From positions 62,001 through 126,000 of the forward strand of contig ML769559.1 of assembly GCA_009733575.1 (NCBI GenBank): a stretch of 64,000 nt of DNA, written 5' to 3'. The notes under the pieces were generated by a model. That model was not told the origin of the DNA, searched no databases, and worked only from the letters and a program-made list of their open reading frames with translations. Shown here one piece after another: positions 23,760 to 35,830 of this stretch; within the stretch, counting starts at the first letter, position 1, and the number at the start of each line of letters is the position of its first letter. The translations under genes and the position numbers were made by a program. The stretch is from Gymnopus androsaceus JB14. Its lineage: Eukaryota; Basidiomycota; Agaricomycetes; Agaricales; Omphalotaceae.

Positions 23760-25947
23760 CTACAAAATAATGCCCCCGAAATAGTTGCGAATCCCCGTCC
23801 TCCCACTCGTTACTAAAGCACCAATGTAACCATCCGGCCTCACAATAAACACAGTAGGAGTGTTCTGAGCGACGGCATAGTGTGTATACGCATACCCTTC
23901 AGAATCAATCAGAGTCATATCAGCCAAGTCGGAGAAAGAGCCAGTAGAAGAATCTGGAAGCAGAAGGACGCTCTTCAAAGTGCCCACAGGGTATTCCCGG
24001 AGAGTCTCCAGAATCTCACCGACAAAGTCTTGGCCAGTCATTCCAGGGAAGATGAGGGCGATATGCTGAATCGGGTTGAAGATGTCAAAGAGACTGATTG
24101 TCTCTCCGTCCAGTCGAGCTAGAGAAGGAGCATCCGGAGCTCGATCGCCTGCACGAACCGTACCATCATCTCCAGATCGGTATGGGTCAATCATCTCGTT
24201 GGTTTCGGTGTATCTCTCGTCCACAACAAAAGGACTTCCACGGTAGTTGATCCCAAGCTGACGCAGCTCGTCTCCTCTGAATAGGTCCTCCCTTTGTCCC
24301 AGCTTTGCTTGGAACTCCTTTTTGAAAATCTCCGTGGTTTTGTTGAGCATTGCGGCAATGACAGGTTTACGTTCCCGTGAATAAGACTCAAGGAGGGATT
24401 TTGGAGCTAAACCCTTCTGGACCAGCGCAAGCTTCCATGCAAGATTGAACTGTAAATGAAGTATTAGCAAGGTGGTAAAAGCTACGTCTAACAAATAGCG
24501 TACCGAGTCCTGAACACCGGAATTCATACCCTTAGAGAGATGTCAGTAACCTGCTAAGAATCAGACGTTGAAAGCAATACCTGGCCACCTGTCGGACTGT
24601 GAACGTGTGCAGCATCTAAGAAAGAGGTTAGAATACAGCTAAAGTCAGAATTTACAGCAGCCACCTCCAGCTATAAAGACTCTATCTTTCCCGAAATTAT
24701 CCACCATCCTGATGTTCGGTCTAGCCCAATTTGAATCAGGGTCAAATTATGAAGCAGCGTACAAATCACTCACCGCCATATGCTCATCCAAACCAGTTCT
24801 CCGAATTCAATGTCTTTCCTGCCCATAATATCATGGATGACCTCAATCAACTCTTCACGGTTGGAGGTGGCTTTGACCAAGTCAAGGTCACTTCCTCCTC
24901 GAAATAAAAAACTAAACAGGTTTTTTCCTGGTACCAAACATGGTCGCAACGTTACTCTGAAACATAAGTTAGATTAGGGAGTAATTCCGCAAAGAGGACG
25001 GCGTACGCAAGGCCACTAGGATGTCCCCATATGGCCAATCCGTCAACCTAGTGGATCCCAAGTCAGAATCAGGCAACAAGTAAATGCGAAATGCAACAAA
25101 CATGCTGGAGAGAATCTCCGAGTACGTGGATATCGCCTAAGACCACCTCTACGCCTGAGGGTGTCTCTCCAACGAACGAAAGACCTAATTGTGTGCGTAC
25201 CACGCTCCGAGCACCATCGGCTCCAACAAGCCAATTGACAGTGATGGTTTCTTCGACTTGCTTCGAATCGACGGTTTTGATAACATGAGCAATGACATAA
25301 TCATGGTGTTGCTCGAATGAACGCAATTCTGTTCCTAATTCGACTTGGCAGTCGTAATCAGTGAGGATATGCTTGCGGAGGATCGCCTCCTGGCGATTCT
25401 GGCCAAGCATGCGAGAATTATTCTAAGATATAGATCAGCAAATAGGAAACTGACTAATGGACGTAGGAGTACCAAGGGGCGAGCCGGTGTATCATCTGTA
25501 CGATCAGTGGCAGGAGCAACTCGGGGTGGTTTCCCGTCATCGGGTACAGAATAGTATTGGATGCTCCCAGGCTGGGGACTGCTTTGTTCCATAAAATCCG
25601 GTAAAACACCAAGAAACTTGTAAACTTCCAGAGTCCTCGGCTTCAAAGGCAGATATCAGAATGAAAATAAAACGGTCAGGTCGAACATCCAACCTGTAAG
25701 CCGGGTGCTCGTTCTCCAGGATGGAACTGAAGTTGCTTCTCTATGATTCGGACAGATAACCCATTTCGTAGAAGGGAAAGAGCTAGACTGAGGCCTTATA
25801 TTCGATATCGGTCACTATAATCATACCCTGGCAAAGAGAAAAAGTTTCAAACCTGTTGTTCCAGCTCCTACCTAGAAACAAAGGTCAGTAAGGTATGATG
25901 TGAGAGAACAGCTTGGGAAAACGCACAATTAGAACGTTGGCGGACAT
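23760..25947 (-). CDS. FAD-dependent aromatic-hydroxylase-type monooxygenase (copy 1)
   Basis: A flavoprotein of the FAD_binding_3 group (PF01494; phenol, pentachlorophenol and anthraquinone hydroxylase relatives). It uses NAD(P)H and oxygen to hydroxylate or oxidise a small molecule. Minus strand; the ATG at 25945-25947 gives MSANVLIVGAGTTGL, whose GxGxxG dinucleotide fold is split by the first intron (GTGCG...CTAG). Further exons: PRTLEVYKFLGVLPDFMEQS, then MLGQNRQEAILRKHIL, then WLVGADGARSVVRTQLGLSF (the FAD/NAD(P)H DG motif) followed by VGETPSGVEVVLGDIHV. The C-terminal thioredoxin-like domain reads GDRAPDAPSLARLDGETISL...PTVFIVRPDGYIGALV and ends YFGGIIL. Frame is kept throughout the parts I followed. 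It is convergent with P450 copy 2 and a likely tailoring enzyme of the same cluster. Confidence 0.85.
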
Positions 25948-28254
25948 GATGCTGTTAGTAGAAGTGCTACGAGTGTGCTTTCTTGATACATCGCTAGATT
26001 TTTTGCGAGCTATTTATCCTCCAGCCAACTCCAGCCCTAAATAGGATTGAGAGAGAGCTGGTATTGAGAATGATAATCTGAATTGGTCATTTTAACTCAG
26101 ATTATAAGCATGTTTATGCCACATTTAACCGAGACAGGAAATTTATCCGGGACAGGAAATTTTATATTGCACATCGTAGGCGCTTAGTATGGCGGCCCAA
26201 ATGCACAACTTCATATATAGTACTTAGTTCATAGTAGTTCATAGTACTTACATATTCAAGTTTTGCGCCAATAACTTGTGAGGGACTCTTGGTGTGCGGC
26301 GTGCACGACGCACGTTGTATGTTCAGAGAAGCGTCTAAATTGGCGCCCGTACTATGGACCTTTCTACCATCGAACGCTAACCCTGCTAACCCTGCTCTAT
26401 AGCCTCCTCAGCCATCTACGTCTTCGTGGTCGATCGTCGATGGTAACACGCAGCGGCCACATCTGGTGAGTATCTCTCTTGCTATTTCACTTGTTTGCTC
26501 ATTATTTGTTAGGAATTGTGGCCACTGCTACGTCTATTGAGATATGCTTCGATGTCTCGTCATATTTATTCTCCCTTCGTCCTGAGCATGGTTACGACGA
26601 CGTTCTCCTCCCTACCATGCAGAAACAATATTCCGCATATTTCGTATCGATGTTTACTCCCCAAATCGTCAACATCTACCTCCGTCAAGTCGAGCTCTAC
26701 GTATCTGGAAAATTCAATTGTCTCAACTTGTTCGGTGTCGCCGCTCAGAGTCTCACTAAAGATCTTATTCGCTGGGTAATGGTGTTTGGTTGAAGGGAAA
26801 ACATGTCGGTGTGACTGATTTATGGGCTAACTTTTCACGACACTCATCTAAAGTCATTCTTCAAATTCTCCTCGAGAAACTTGACGGATGGATTCGTACC
26901 GAAGCTTTTCTCTAATCCGAGTCTCGCGGCAGATAAACGTTTCCTCTAAATCCTGACTCTGGTCCCTCTTCTGTACCGTCCCAACGACTCTGGCTCTCCT
27001 AATTCATTCGACAACCGTCACGTCGACTCAAGAACCAAACTCGTTCTTTACTCTTAAAAGCACCAACTATTTCGAGCTATAAGATTTTTGGGAACAGCAT
27101 GTACCGACAATGCCAGGGTCGGAAGCCGAGTGGGTTACGCGGTGCACCTGAGCTAATGGGTGTAGTGAGGGTGTTTGGGGGATTATACAGAGAGTATACG
27201 GCTGTAGAAAAGGAACAGCAGCAGCAGGACGATGGGAGTTGACTTCGAGGCTCCGAGTGGGTAAGAAGGGCGAGTTGGGAGGGTGGGGTACGGGTACTAT
27301 TCCCGCTGGCTCGTCGGTCAAGGAAGGTGATGGTCAGGTCGTCAAAGACGCAGCGAATTCTGTGGAAGACATTCCTGCTCAGATGAGTCGGTCGTATGGA
27401 GAGATCCAATGTGCAGATCACTTGGAGAGAAAAATTCACCATCTGTTACTCATCTTCATCCTCAACGGCCTCGTCATTTTCTACATCGTCGGCCTTCCCA
27501 AGGTACTTGGTCCAGACTAGGTTATATGAAATAATTGGCACTCGACAATCGTTATCTCCTCAATTGTAACTTGGCGATAGCTTTACATTCATCCTGATCC
27601 TGATCCTTTACCAGGCCTTCTTCCTCCAAGTGAATTTGACACCGATAACAATTCCCGGCTTCAAAGGGATGAACAAACCCAGTTGGGTCATCGCGGAAGT
27701 TCATGATTAAATGGGAAAGTATTCCATGCTATCTTTTCCATGTTTATCTATTCTGCTTCCAGTATCGCTGTGTAATTGGTGCGAGTCTTGACCCAGGTGA
27801 TGTCTGGCGATCCTAACATAGGATTCGTGAACAGCAGGATCTGGGGAAAATGGATCGTCTGACGATTTCACCTTCTTCAAGAAGATGAAAACCAATGGGC
27901 AACCTGGGAGGAGACCGCCGTTTTATTGCAGCCCATACTAGTTCTTCTGCTGTTCGAGAACAATATATTTACAGGTTGCTCAAACTGAAAGCGTACGCAC
28001 TCCGGCCAATTACCGCACCCTTAATTCGTCTCAATTGTTTGCGTACGCACATTCTCATGTAGCAACGTTGTTTCGAGAATAATAACAGTGCATACATCTC
28101 TTGTGCCACCAATATCGAGCAGCAACAAATCGAAGCACATATCAGCTTCGATCCAGCTTCGGTGAGTTCAAACTTCCTTATGCAAATATTCCATTTTCTA
28201 AAAAGCTTTGTTTAGAAAGAAGCGGTCCGACTTAGAGCCCTACCATCTGATACA
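25948..28254. other. Intergenic with one unrecognised, decayed coding stretch
   Basis: From 26510 to 26790 a frame with good coding character (TSIEICFDVSSYLFSLRPEH; QIVNIYLRQVELYVSGKFNC) continues with stops and shifts towards 27520. I do not recognise the family. It looks like a degenerating gene rather than a functional one. Confidence 0.4.
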
Positions 28255-28420
28255 ATGGCTACAAGCGCGTTCCTCAGACAATGGCGCAAAATTCTAGATC
28301 TGCAACTACAGTCGCCCCATCCTAGTACAGGGACCAGCTTCGCACGGCAAACCGCCTCAACACGCATACAGAAGCTCGACGAGTCTACCGATGTGTTCTT
28401 TGCAATCATCCGAAGTATGA
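28255..28420 (+). pseudogene. Fragment of a repeated hypothetical protein module
   Basis: Reads FLRQWRKILDLQLQSPHPST...ASTRIQKLDESTDVFFAIIR. It is clearly related to the stretch at 35640-35830 and to the frameshifted relic at 23430. A shorter piece (TSNVFFAIIGH) is at 31520-31560. No known domain recognised. The copies flank the P450/FAD-monooxygenase pairs, so they appear to have travelled with the duplications. Confidence 0.5.
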
Positions 28421-28641
28421 CTGATTTTTGTCGTATCTCGGCAAATCTTGGTATACTTTGCGCTGGGCTTTTATTGTACTACCGCGGCTCTTTGCTTCCC
28501 CGAGCGACCACTCGTGACACTTATCTATGGATTGCCTTTCCCTATCACATCTCAATTAGAAAAATGTTTATTAAAAGCTTGCAATGGTGCATATTTGATT
28601 ATGTAGAAATTTTCCTTTGAATCATCCCCACCTATACCACC

Positions 28642-31349
28642 ATGATCTCGACCTCTTTGAACTGGCAGCTGCTGGTTGTTGCAGTTCTATTCCTCTTGTT
28701 GCGTCGGTTTTGGCGCAATAAGACAGGCTTAGACAACCTCCCTGGTCCTGTATCCCCGTCATGGTTCATAGGTACAGACGATGCATCCTAAATCTACCTT
28801 TCTAACCCGATTATTTTCTGCCGACAGGTAATTTCCAACAATTATTCAATCCGTATGCTTGGAGTTTCCACGAGTCCATCGCCAAAACATGTAAGACTTT
28901 ACCCCGCTCTTATCCCAAGCTTTCTTAACGTAGCTTTCTTAGATGGTTCTGCAGTGCGTCTTCACGGCCCGTTTGGTGTAAGGAATCTTTTTCTCATGAA
29001 GAGGTGAAATTAACCTCAGTTAATAGACCAACGGGCTCTACATATATGATTCCAACGCAATGCACACTATACTGGTGAAGGTAGATTGGCTGTGCATTGA
29101 ATCCGTTTCGATTCCTGAACTGCTTAACCTGCCCCACAGAATCAGGACATATTTGAAGAGCAAGACGGATTTATAACGTTTGTGTTACGGGCAATCCTTG
29201 AGCAGAATCTGATAATATTTTAGGCAGAACCGCTTAGTATTTGGAGAAGGACTGTTGGGAACCCTAGGTTCGTCGGAAACCTTGTTCGCGAATTTTAAAA
29301 ATGTTTTGCCCTCTCATTCTAGGACACCATCATCGTAAACAGCGCAAAATGCTCAATCCCGTTTTCTCTGCCGCTCATATGCGGGGCATGAGTGCGCACA
29401 ATTATCCCAGTTCGCATATCTCCCCAACTTTAACTATTTATTTACACAGTTCCGACTTTCTTTGAAGGCTCTCACAAGGTGAGCGTGTTGAGCCGCAACA
29501 ACTGCCCTCGCTCATTGAACGCCTAGCTGGAAAATGCACTCAAGAATCGAATGCAAAGTGGTCCTCAGATCCACGAAGTACGTATGCTTTCTTCTGCAAT
29601 GACTGTATCGAGCCTCATAAAATGTTACTAGGTCGACATTCTTTCCTGGATGAGCCGTACTGCTTTGGAGTTGATGGGGCAGGCAGGCCTAGGATACTCG
29701 TTCGATCCTCTGACAAACGAAGATTCCGCTCACTCGTACAGTAGAGTGATAAAAGAGCTGAGGTATGTGTTGAGAACTCTACTATCCTTTCGGCCTGACG
29801 ACAGAAGGAATTTCTAGTCCTACCTTGATGCGTATGCGATTTTGGAATATGAACTTGCTTCCATTTGTCTCAAGAACTGTTCCTAAAAACTTTAGTCGTT
29901 TCATACTGGACATGTTACCTTGGAAGGATGCTCACCACCTTCGTGATATGGCCGATTATATGTACAGCGTTGGAGGAGAAATCTTTGAGAGCAAGAAGCT
30001 TGCACTTGAGAAGGGCGACGAGGTGGTTTCCCAGCAGACTGGAAGAGGGAAGGACCTGATTAGCATTCTCAGTGAGATAGTCTTTCAACCCCATCAACTA
30101 TCCTCTCTCATAGTAATCACAGTGAAGGAAAACATGAAAGCTTCGGACGAGGATCGCTTGGAGGACAGCGAAGTTTTCGCTCAGGTAAGTAGCTATTTTT
30201 CGGATTCTCCGACAGTGTTCTTAAGTCCCACTAGATGAGGTGAATAGTTCTGCTGCCTCGCAGGACACAAGCTTAAAATAAAATTAGCACTCTAACTTTT
30301 GCGGCAATGGACACGACCTCGGTGAGTCTCAAACGTCGATCCGATTAGCACAAGACTTGAAATTGAAAATTCATAGAATGCTATGGCACGCTTGCTTCAA
30401 CTGCTTTCCAAACATCCCAAAGTGCAGGAAAAGCTCCGGCAAGAACTTGTCGAAGCAAAGGGTCAGAAAGATGGCCAAGACTTTTCTTATGACGAACTGT
30501 TAGCTCTGCCCTATCTCGATGCTGTCTGCCGCGAGACCCTCCGTCTGTAAGTCTTGCCGTCAGAACATCTTCATTGAATTTTATCATTGATGATTCCAAA
30601 AGGTATGCCCCAGTTCCTACTTTGGACCGCATGTAAGTTTGCGCATTATTATTATTATCTCCCGATGCACTCTTACCAAGCTTTACTGCTACAGTGCACG
30701 TCAAGATGCGGTGATACCTCTTTCGAAACCAATCAATGGGATCGACGGTACTGAACTGCATGAGCTAGCCGTTCCCAGCGGTACCGTCATCATACTGTCC
30801 GTTCTCAACGCAAATAGAAATCCTGATTGGTGGTGCGAAGGTAAGTACATTATATTTTCTCCAGATTAAGTACAACAGTAAGACCTTCCAGATGCGAATG
30901 AGTGGAAACCGGAAAGATGGCTTTCGCCATTACCAGAGGCTCTCCTTGAAGCTCGGATTCCTGGCGTCTACTCTCACTTGTATGTTCTTCCTTGACCGAG
31001 CTGCATTATTCGCTAATATCTCGTAGGATGACCTTCCTCGGCGGTGGGCGCTCCTGCATGTATGTACTCTTCGAAATTGCTAAAAAAACTGAATGAATTT
31101 GACACTGGTTCTCTTGTCATAGTGGGTTCAAATTTTCGCAACTGGAAATGAGTAAGTCCACACTTTTGCATCTTGATAGTTTGTTGACAACGCACAGAGG
31201 TCATCACATCTGTTCTGGTGGAGAGCTTCAAATTCTCTCCTTCAGCCAAAGACTCGGAAATCCTCTGGCAAATGAATGGCGTCACAGCACCTATTGTTGG
31301 AAAAGATAACCATCCGCAATTACCCATTGGTATTAGTCTTGTTAATTAA
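28642..31349 (+). CDS. Cytochrome P450 (copy 3)
   Basis: Intact-looking paralogue of the P450 at 17.1 kb, with the same exon layout. ATG at 28642 gives MISTSLNWQLLVVAVLFLLL (membrane anchor) and GLDNLPGPVSPSW. Then RLHGPFG, LVFGEGLLGTLGHHHRKQRK, the block FWNMNLLPFVSRTVPKNFSR, WKDAHHLRDMADYMYSVGGE, the 5-nt micro-exon at 30235-30239, FAAMDTTS, the K helix ETLR, and the haem loop FLGGGRSCIGFKFSQLEM split by an intron after the cysteine codon. The C terminus is HPQLPIGISLVN with the stop at 31347-31349. It is convergent with, and only about 265 bp from, the second FAD monooxygenase, an arrangement that suggests a co-inherited pair of tailoring enzymes. Confidence 0.9.
30235..30239 (+). other. 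5-nt micro-exon (ATGAG) in P450 copy 3
   Basis: CACTAG precedes and GTGAAT follows. It is needed to join LAQ to STLTFAAMDTTS, exactly as in copies 1 and 2. Confidence 0.75.
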
Positions 31350-31613
31350 GGTATGCTCATTCAGCTAGTTGGATTCGGGTTCAGTATTCTGATTGGCAAT
31401 TACGGTGTCAGCCACGGGATGACTGGCGATGGCGATTATGATTGACGTTTTTTAGAATCATTCTAAGCAGAATGGAGTTCAACGAAAAAATACATGTTCC
31501 GAAAATTATTCGACACGCCACATCCAATGTTTTCTTTGCCATTATCGGGCATGATGATCATTCGCCCATTATGATGAAATTCCTATCCTGTGCTGTAAAT
31601 AATAAGGCTTCGA

Positions 31614-33816
31614 CTACAAAATAATGCCCCCGAAATAGTTGCGGATCCCCGTCCTCCCACTCGTCACTAGAGCACCGATGTAACCATCCGGCCTCACAAT
31701 AACCACAGTAGGAGTGTCCTGAGCGACGACATAGTGTGTATAAGCATACCCTTCAGAATCAATCAGAGTCATATCAGCTAAATCGGAGAAAGAGCCAGCA
31801 GTAGATGCTGGAAGGAGAAGGACGCTCTTCACAATGCCCACAGGGTATTCCCGGAAAGTCTTTATAGTCTCGCCGACAAAGTCCTGGCCAGCCAACCCTG
31901 GGAAAATGAGGGCGATATGCTGAATCGGTTTGAAAATATCAAAGAGAGTGGTTGTCTCTCCGTCCTGTCGAGCTAGAGAAGGGGCATTCGGAGCTCGATC
32001 GCCTGCATGAACCGTACCATCATCTCCCGAGCGGTATGGGTCAATCATCTCGTCCTTTTCGGTGTGTCTCTCGTCCACAACAAAAGGACTTCCACGGTAG
32101 TTGACCCCGAGCTGGCGCAACTCGTATCCTCTGAATATGTCCTCCCTTTGTCCCAGCTTTGCATGGAATTCCTTGTGGAAAAGCTCTGTGGTTTTGTTGA
32201 GCATTGCGGCAATGACAGGTGTACGTTCCCGTGAGTAAGACTCAAGGAGGGTTTTCGGAGCCAGACCCTTCTGAACCAGCGCAAGCTTCCATGCAAGATT
32301 GAACTGTAAATAAATTATTTAGCAAGGTAGTAGAAGCTAGGTCCAACGAATAGTTTACCGAGTCCTGAACACCGGAATTCATCCCCTGAAAGAACATCAA
32401 CATCCGATCCAAGACTCATAAACGCTTAAAGCCTTACCTGGCCTCCTGTAGGGCTATGGACGTGTGCAGCGTCTAGAAACAAGCAGTTCGGTAAAGCCTT
32501 CGACATCCGGGGCAGCCTCCAGCACCTACCTCCAGCTATATAGACTCTATCTTTCCCGAAACTATCTACCATCCTGATGTTCGGTCTAGCTCAATTTGAA
32601 TCAGGGTCAAATTCTGTAGCAGCGCACAAATCACTCACCGCCATATACTCATCCAGACCAGTTCTCCAAAATCAATGTCTTTCCTGCCCGTAAGATCATG
32701 GATGACCTTAATCAACTCTTCACGGTTGGAGGTAGCCTTGACCAAGTCAAGGTCACTTCCCCCTCGAAAGAAAAAACTAAACAGGTTTTGTCCTGGTACC
32801 AAACATGGTCGCAACAATACCCTGAAATATAAGTTAGATTAGGGTGTAATTTCGCAGAGAGAGCGACTTGCATGAGGCCAGCAGAATGTCCCCACACTAA
32901 CCATCCGTCAAGCTAATTAATTCAAAGTCAGCATCAGGCAACAAGTGAATGTAGAACCCAACGAACATGGTCTTGCTTGATAGAATCTCCGAGTACGTGG
33001 ATATCGCCTATGACTACCTCTATGCCTGGGGGTGTCTCTCCAACGAATCGAAAGGCCCAATTGTCTACGTACTACGCTCCGAGCTCCGTCAGCTCCAACA
33101 AGCCAATTGGCAATAATAGTTTCTTCGACTTGCTTCGAATCGACGGTTTTGATAACATGAGCAACGACATAATCACGGTGTTGCTCGAATGAACGCAATT
33201 CTGTTCCTAATTCGACTTGACAGCCGTAATCAGCAAGGATATGCTCGCGAAGGATCGCCTCCTGACGATTTTGGCCAAGCATGCGAGAATTATTCTAGGA
33301 TATAGATCAGCAAATAAGAAATTGACTAAAGTATGTAGAAGTACCAAGGGGCGAGCCGGTGTATCATCTGTATGCTCGATGACAGGAGCAACTCGGGGTG
33401 GTTTTCCATCATCGGGTGCAGAATAGTATTGCAAGTTCTTAGGCCCCGGACTGCTTTGTTCCATAAAATCCGGTAAGACACCAAGAAACTTGTAAACTTC
33501 CAGAGTTCTCGGCTTCAAAGGCAAATATCAGAATCAGAATAACACGAGTCAGGTGGAACGTCTAACCTGTATGGCGGCTCCTCGTTCTCCAGGATGGAAC
33601 TGAAGTTGCTTCTCTATGATTCGGGCGGACAACCCATTTCGTAGAAGGGAAAGAGCTAAACTGAGGCCTTAGATTCGGTATCGGTCATTAGTCATATTCT
33701 CTTGCAAGGAGAAAGAGTTTTAAACCTGTTGGTCCAGCTCCTACCTGGAAACGAAGATCAGTAAGGCCTGGAAGAACAGCTTGGGAAGGACGCACGATCA
33801 GAACATTGGTGGACAT
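31614..33816 (-). CDS. FAD-dependent monooxygenase (copy 2, one-base frameshift)
   Basis: Close paralogue of the gene at 23.8-25.9 kb with the same exon order: MSTNVLIVGAG (intron within the GxGxxG fold), PRTLEVYKFLGVLPDFMEQS, MLGQNRQEAILREHILADYG, WLVGADGARSVVRRQLGLS, and the C-terminal thioredoxin-like domain to YFGGIIL. Near 33048, where copy 1 reads LGLSFVGETPSG, copy 2 has one extra A and the frame is lost (LGLSIRW...). The correct frame resumes directly afterwards and stays open. The gene is therefore either very recently inactivated or intact with a consensus error. Both downstream splice sites and the catalytic DG motif are preserved. It is paired with P450 copy 3. Confidence 0.8.
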
Positions 33817-34781
33817 AGTACTGTAGTAGAACTACTGTGAGTATGCTTCCTTGATACTTACACCGCTGGAATTTGATGAGCTATTTATCCTCCAGGCCAA
33901 CACCAGCCGTAGATAGGAATGACGGGTTCGCGGCGGCAGTGAGAGTCAGACTCAGAGAGAGCTGATATTGAGAATAATAACATTTGTGTAGTAAACCTTG
34001 AGTAAACCAATCCGCGCTAGATCCGTACCTACACTGACAACATCATAACCACATACTACTCCGATACTACTCCGATGAATTAGTTTCGGATGTTAAACGA
34101 AACCGTCCCGCCAAGCATGGACGACACTCGTACCCGGAGACGATGGTACTTGACCTGACCTACTTGAGCGGTTACATTCCAATTTCCAGGGTTATGTAGA
34201 TGCTTGTAATCTGGAAACGGCGTTCAACGTTCGCGTTCCGTTCGGCACTTGGAGCATTTTCCTTCCTTCAGTTGAAGGGACTAACCCGACGAGCTACCTC
34301 GCTTAGTGAACTAGTTAAGTTCATCACACTTGCTGTACGCATTCATGGTGTATAACGAGAAGCAAAAAATATGAGCTGCTAGGGGTTAGGTAGAGCTAGC
34401 GTAGGTTTTCTTTTTCGCGAAGCCCAGCGAAAAACACGGGAAGGGTTCTCTGCTTGCAAAAACCTAATTAGGAACGATGGTTTCGTACGCATATGTCGAC
34501 TACGAGCACGATAATCACGCTACTGGTGCGTATATTGAGTCATCGAAAGCTTGTTGCCTTGTAGTAACAACTTGGTCCTCATCCACAATGAGCAGACCAA
34601 ACTATAGGAACCAAGGGTCCTGCTTATATTAACCATAAGATATACTGTATTCATGGATAAGGGCATACCTCTCCAAGACCTCCTCCTAGAGTACACAGAG
34701 TACAGCTCAAAATACCGCCACATTTCATTCTCGCCACTGCATGATGTCAAATATGCAGGAGATAGGAATCTAAACCATACA
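33817..34781. other. Intergenic, no gene seen
   Basis: Upstream of FAD monooxygenase copy 2. Only short open frames without support. Confidence 0.5.
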
Positions 34782-35389
34782 CTAGCATTCATCTAGAACG
34801 CTGCTAAATATCATGATTAATAGGGCGTCAGAGAGTTTGTCCAACACAGGCTGTACATCAGGCTTTTCAACGCTATTTTCAACTAACCGACAATATGTTG
34901 TTCGATCTACAGGTGTATGCATGCAATGCATGGGAAAAGTATCTTGAACTTGCGCACACTGGAATGATGATGATACCGATGAAAGGATCCGGATTGGGTT
35001 GATTTCGTCCGTGATAATGTCCCATCCACAACACCCAATAGATATTTCAATATCAAAATGCAAGATACGAGCCGCAAGCGGTACTGAGTCGCACTCAGCC
35101 TCCAGTTCTGTCAATGGAACCCTGAGTTGTCAACTATGTGGAGTGTCGGAAGAGTGAACGAGGCCCACCGATGAAGACGTTTGAAAGCAATCTGGTCCCG
35201 TATTGGGCTATCTACCTCATCAGAAGAGTCGAAAGAGTCGTAGTCCGAGACTGAAGAAAGCGAGAGATAACGGTCTGGTGATGAAGCAAGAAGACGTTGC
35301 AACTCTGGAGGATGAGACGGTAGGCGACAAAGTTGATTCAGAAGAGATTGAACAGTTCTTCCTTCTGTATCTCTATATAATTTTTTCAA
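34782..35389 (-). CDS. Unrecognised protein, one-base frameshift
   Basis: Two adjoining minus-strand frames read as one protein. The first includes SLLNQLCRLPSHPPELQRLL, a Ser/Asp-rich stretch (SVSDYDSFDSSDEVDSP) and FKRLHRWASFTLPTLHIVDNSGF. After a one-base slip at about 35111 it continues as LTELEAECDSVPLAARILHF to LSDALLIMIFSSVLDEC. A CCC run shortened to CC would explain the slip. The last part resembles the first helices of an F-box, but too little is present to claim it. No function assigned. Confidence 0.4.
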
Positions 35390-35639
35390 CTTTTCTTGAT
35401 TGTATCGAGAACTCCGCTTTTGTATTCCATTTATGATTGTTTAAACCGTTGATACCTGTATCTGAATTGTCAGAATGATATCCTATGTTCAAGATGAGAA
35501 CTTGCCTGAATTCGAAACGAAAAAGAGAATGAAAGCCAGTCCAGACAATGAGACATTGCAGTCGAGAGGATGTCAAAGCGTGAGAGCACTTCTTTTTCTT
35601 TTTTTTTTTTTTGACTTCTCACCAAACCGCCATTTGATG

Positions 35640-35830
35640 CAACGACCACTGAACTGCGTTCCTCAGACGATGGCACAAAATGCTTGGTCTACAGCTACAG
35701 TCGCCCCCATCCTGGTACAGGGACCGGCTCCGAGAAGAATTCGTCGAACGGAGAATGGCCTCAACGCGCCTGCAGAAGCTCAGCGAGACATCCGACGTGT
35801 TTTTCGCCATTATTCGAGCCCATTATGATG
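35640..35830 (+). pseudogene. Fragment of a repeated hypothetical protein module (best copy)
   Basis: Reads FLRRWHKMLGLQLQSPPSWY, RDRLREEFVERRMASTRLQK and LSETSDVFFAIIRAHYDGFP as one open frame. It is the most complete of four copies in the window. Basic and helical, no membrane segment. A poly-T tract lies just upstream (35595-35610). Whether it is an exon of a real gene or a relic is not decidable here. Confidence 0.45.

Noticed and set aside
34782..35389. F-box protein
   Set aside because: Only a short LSDALLIMIFSSV-like stretch at the very C terminus; insufficient.
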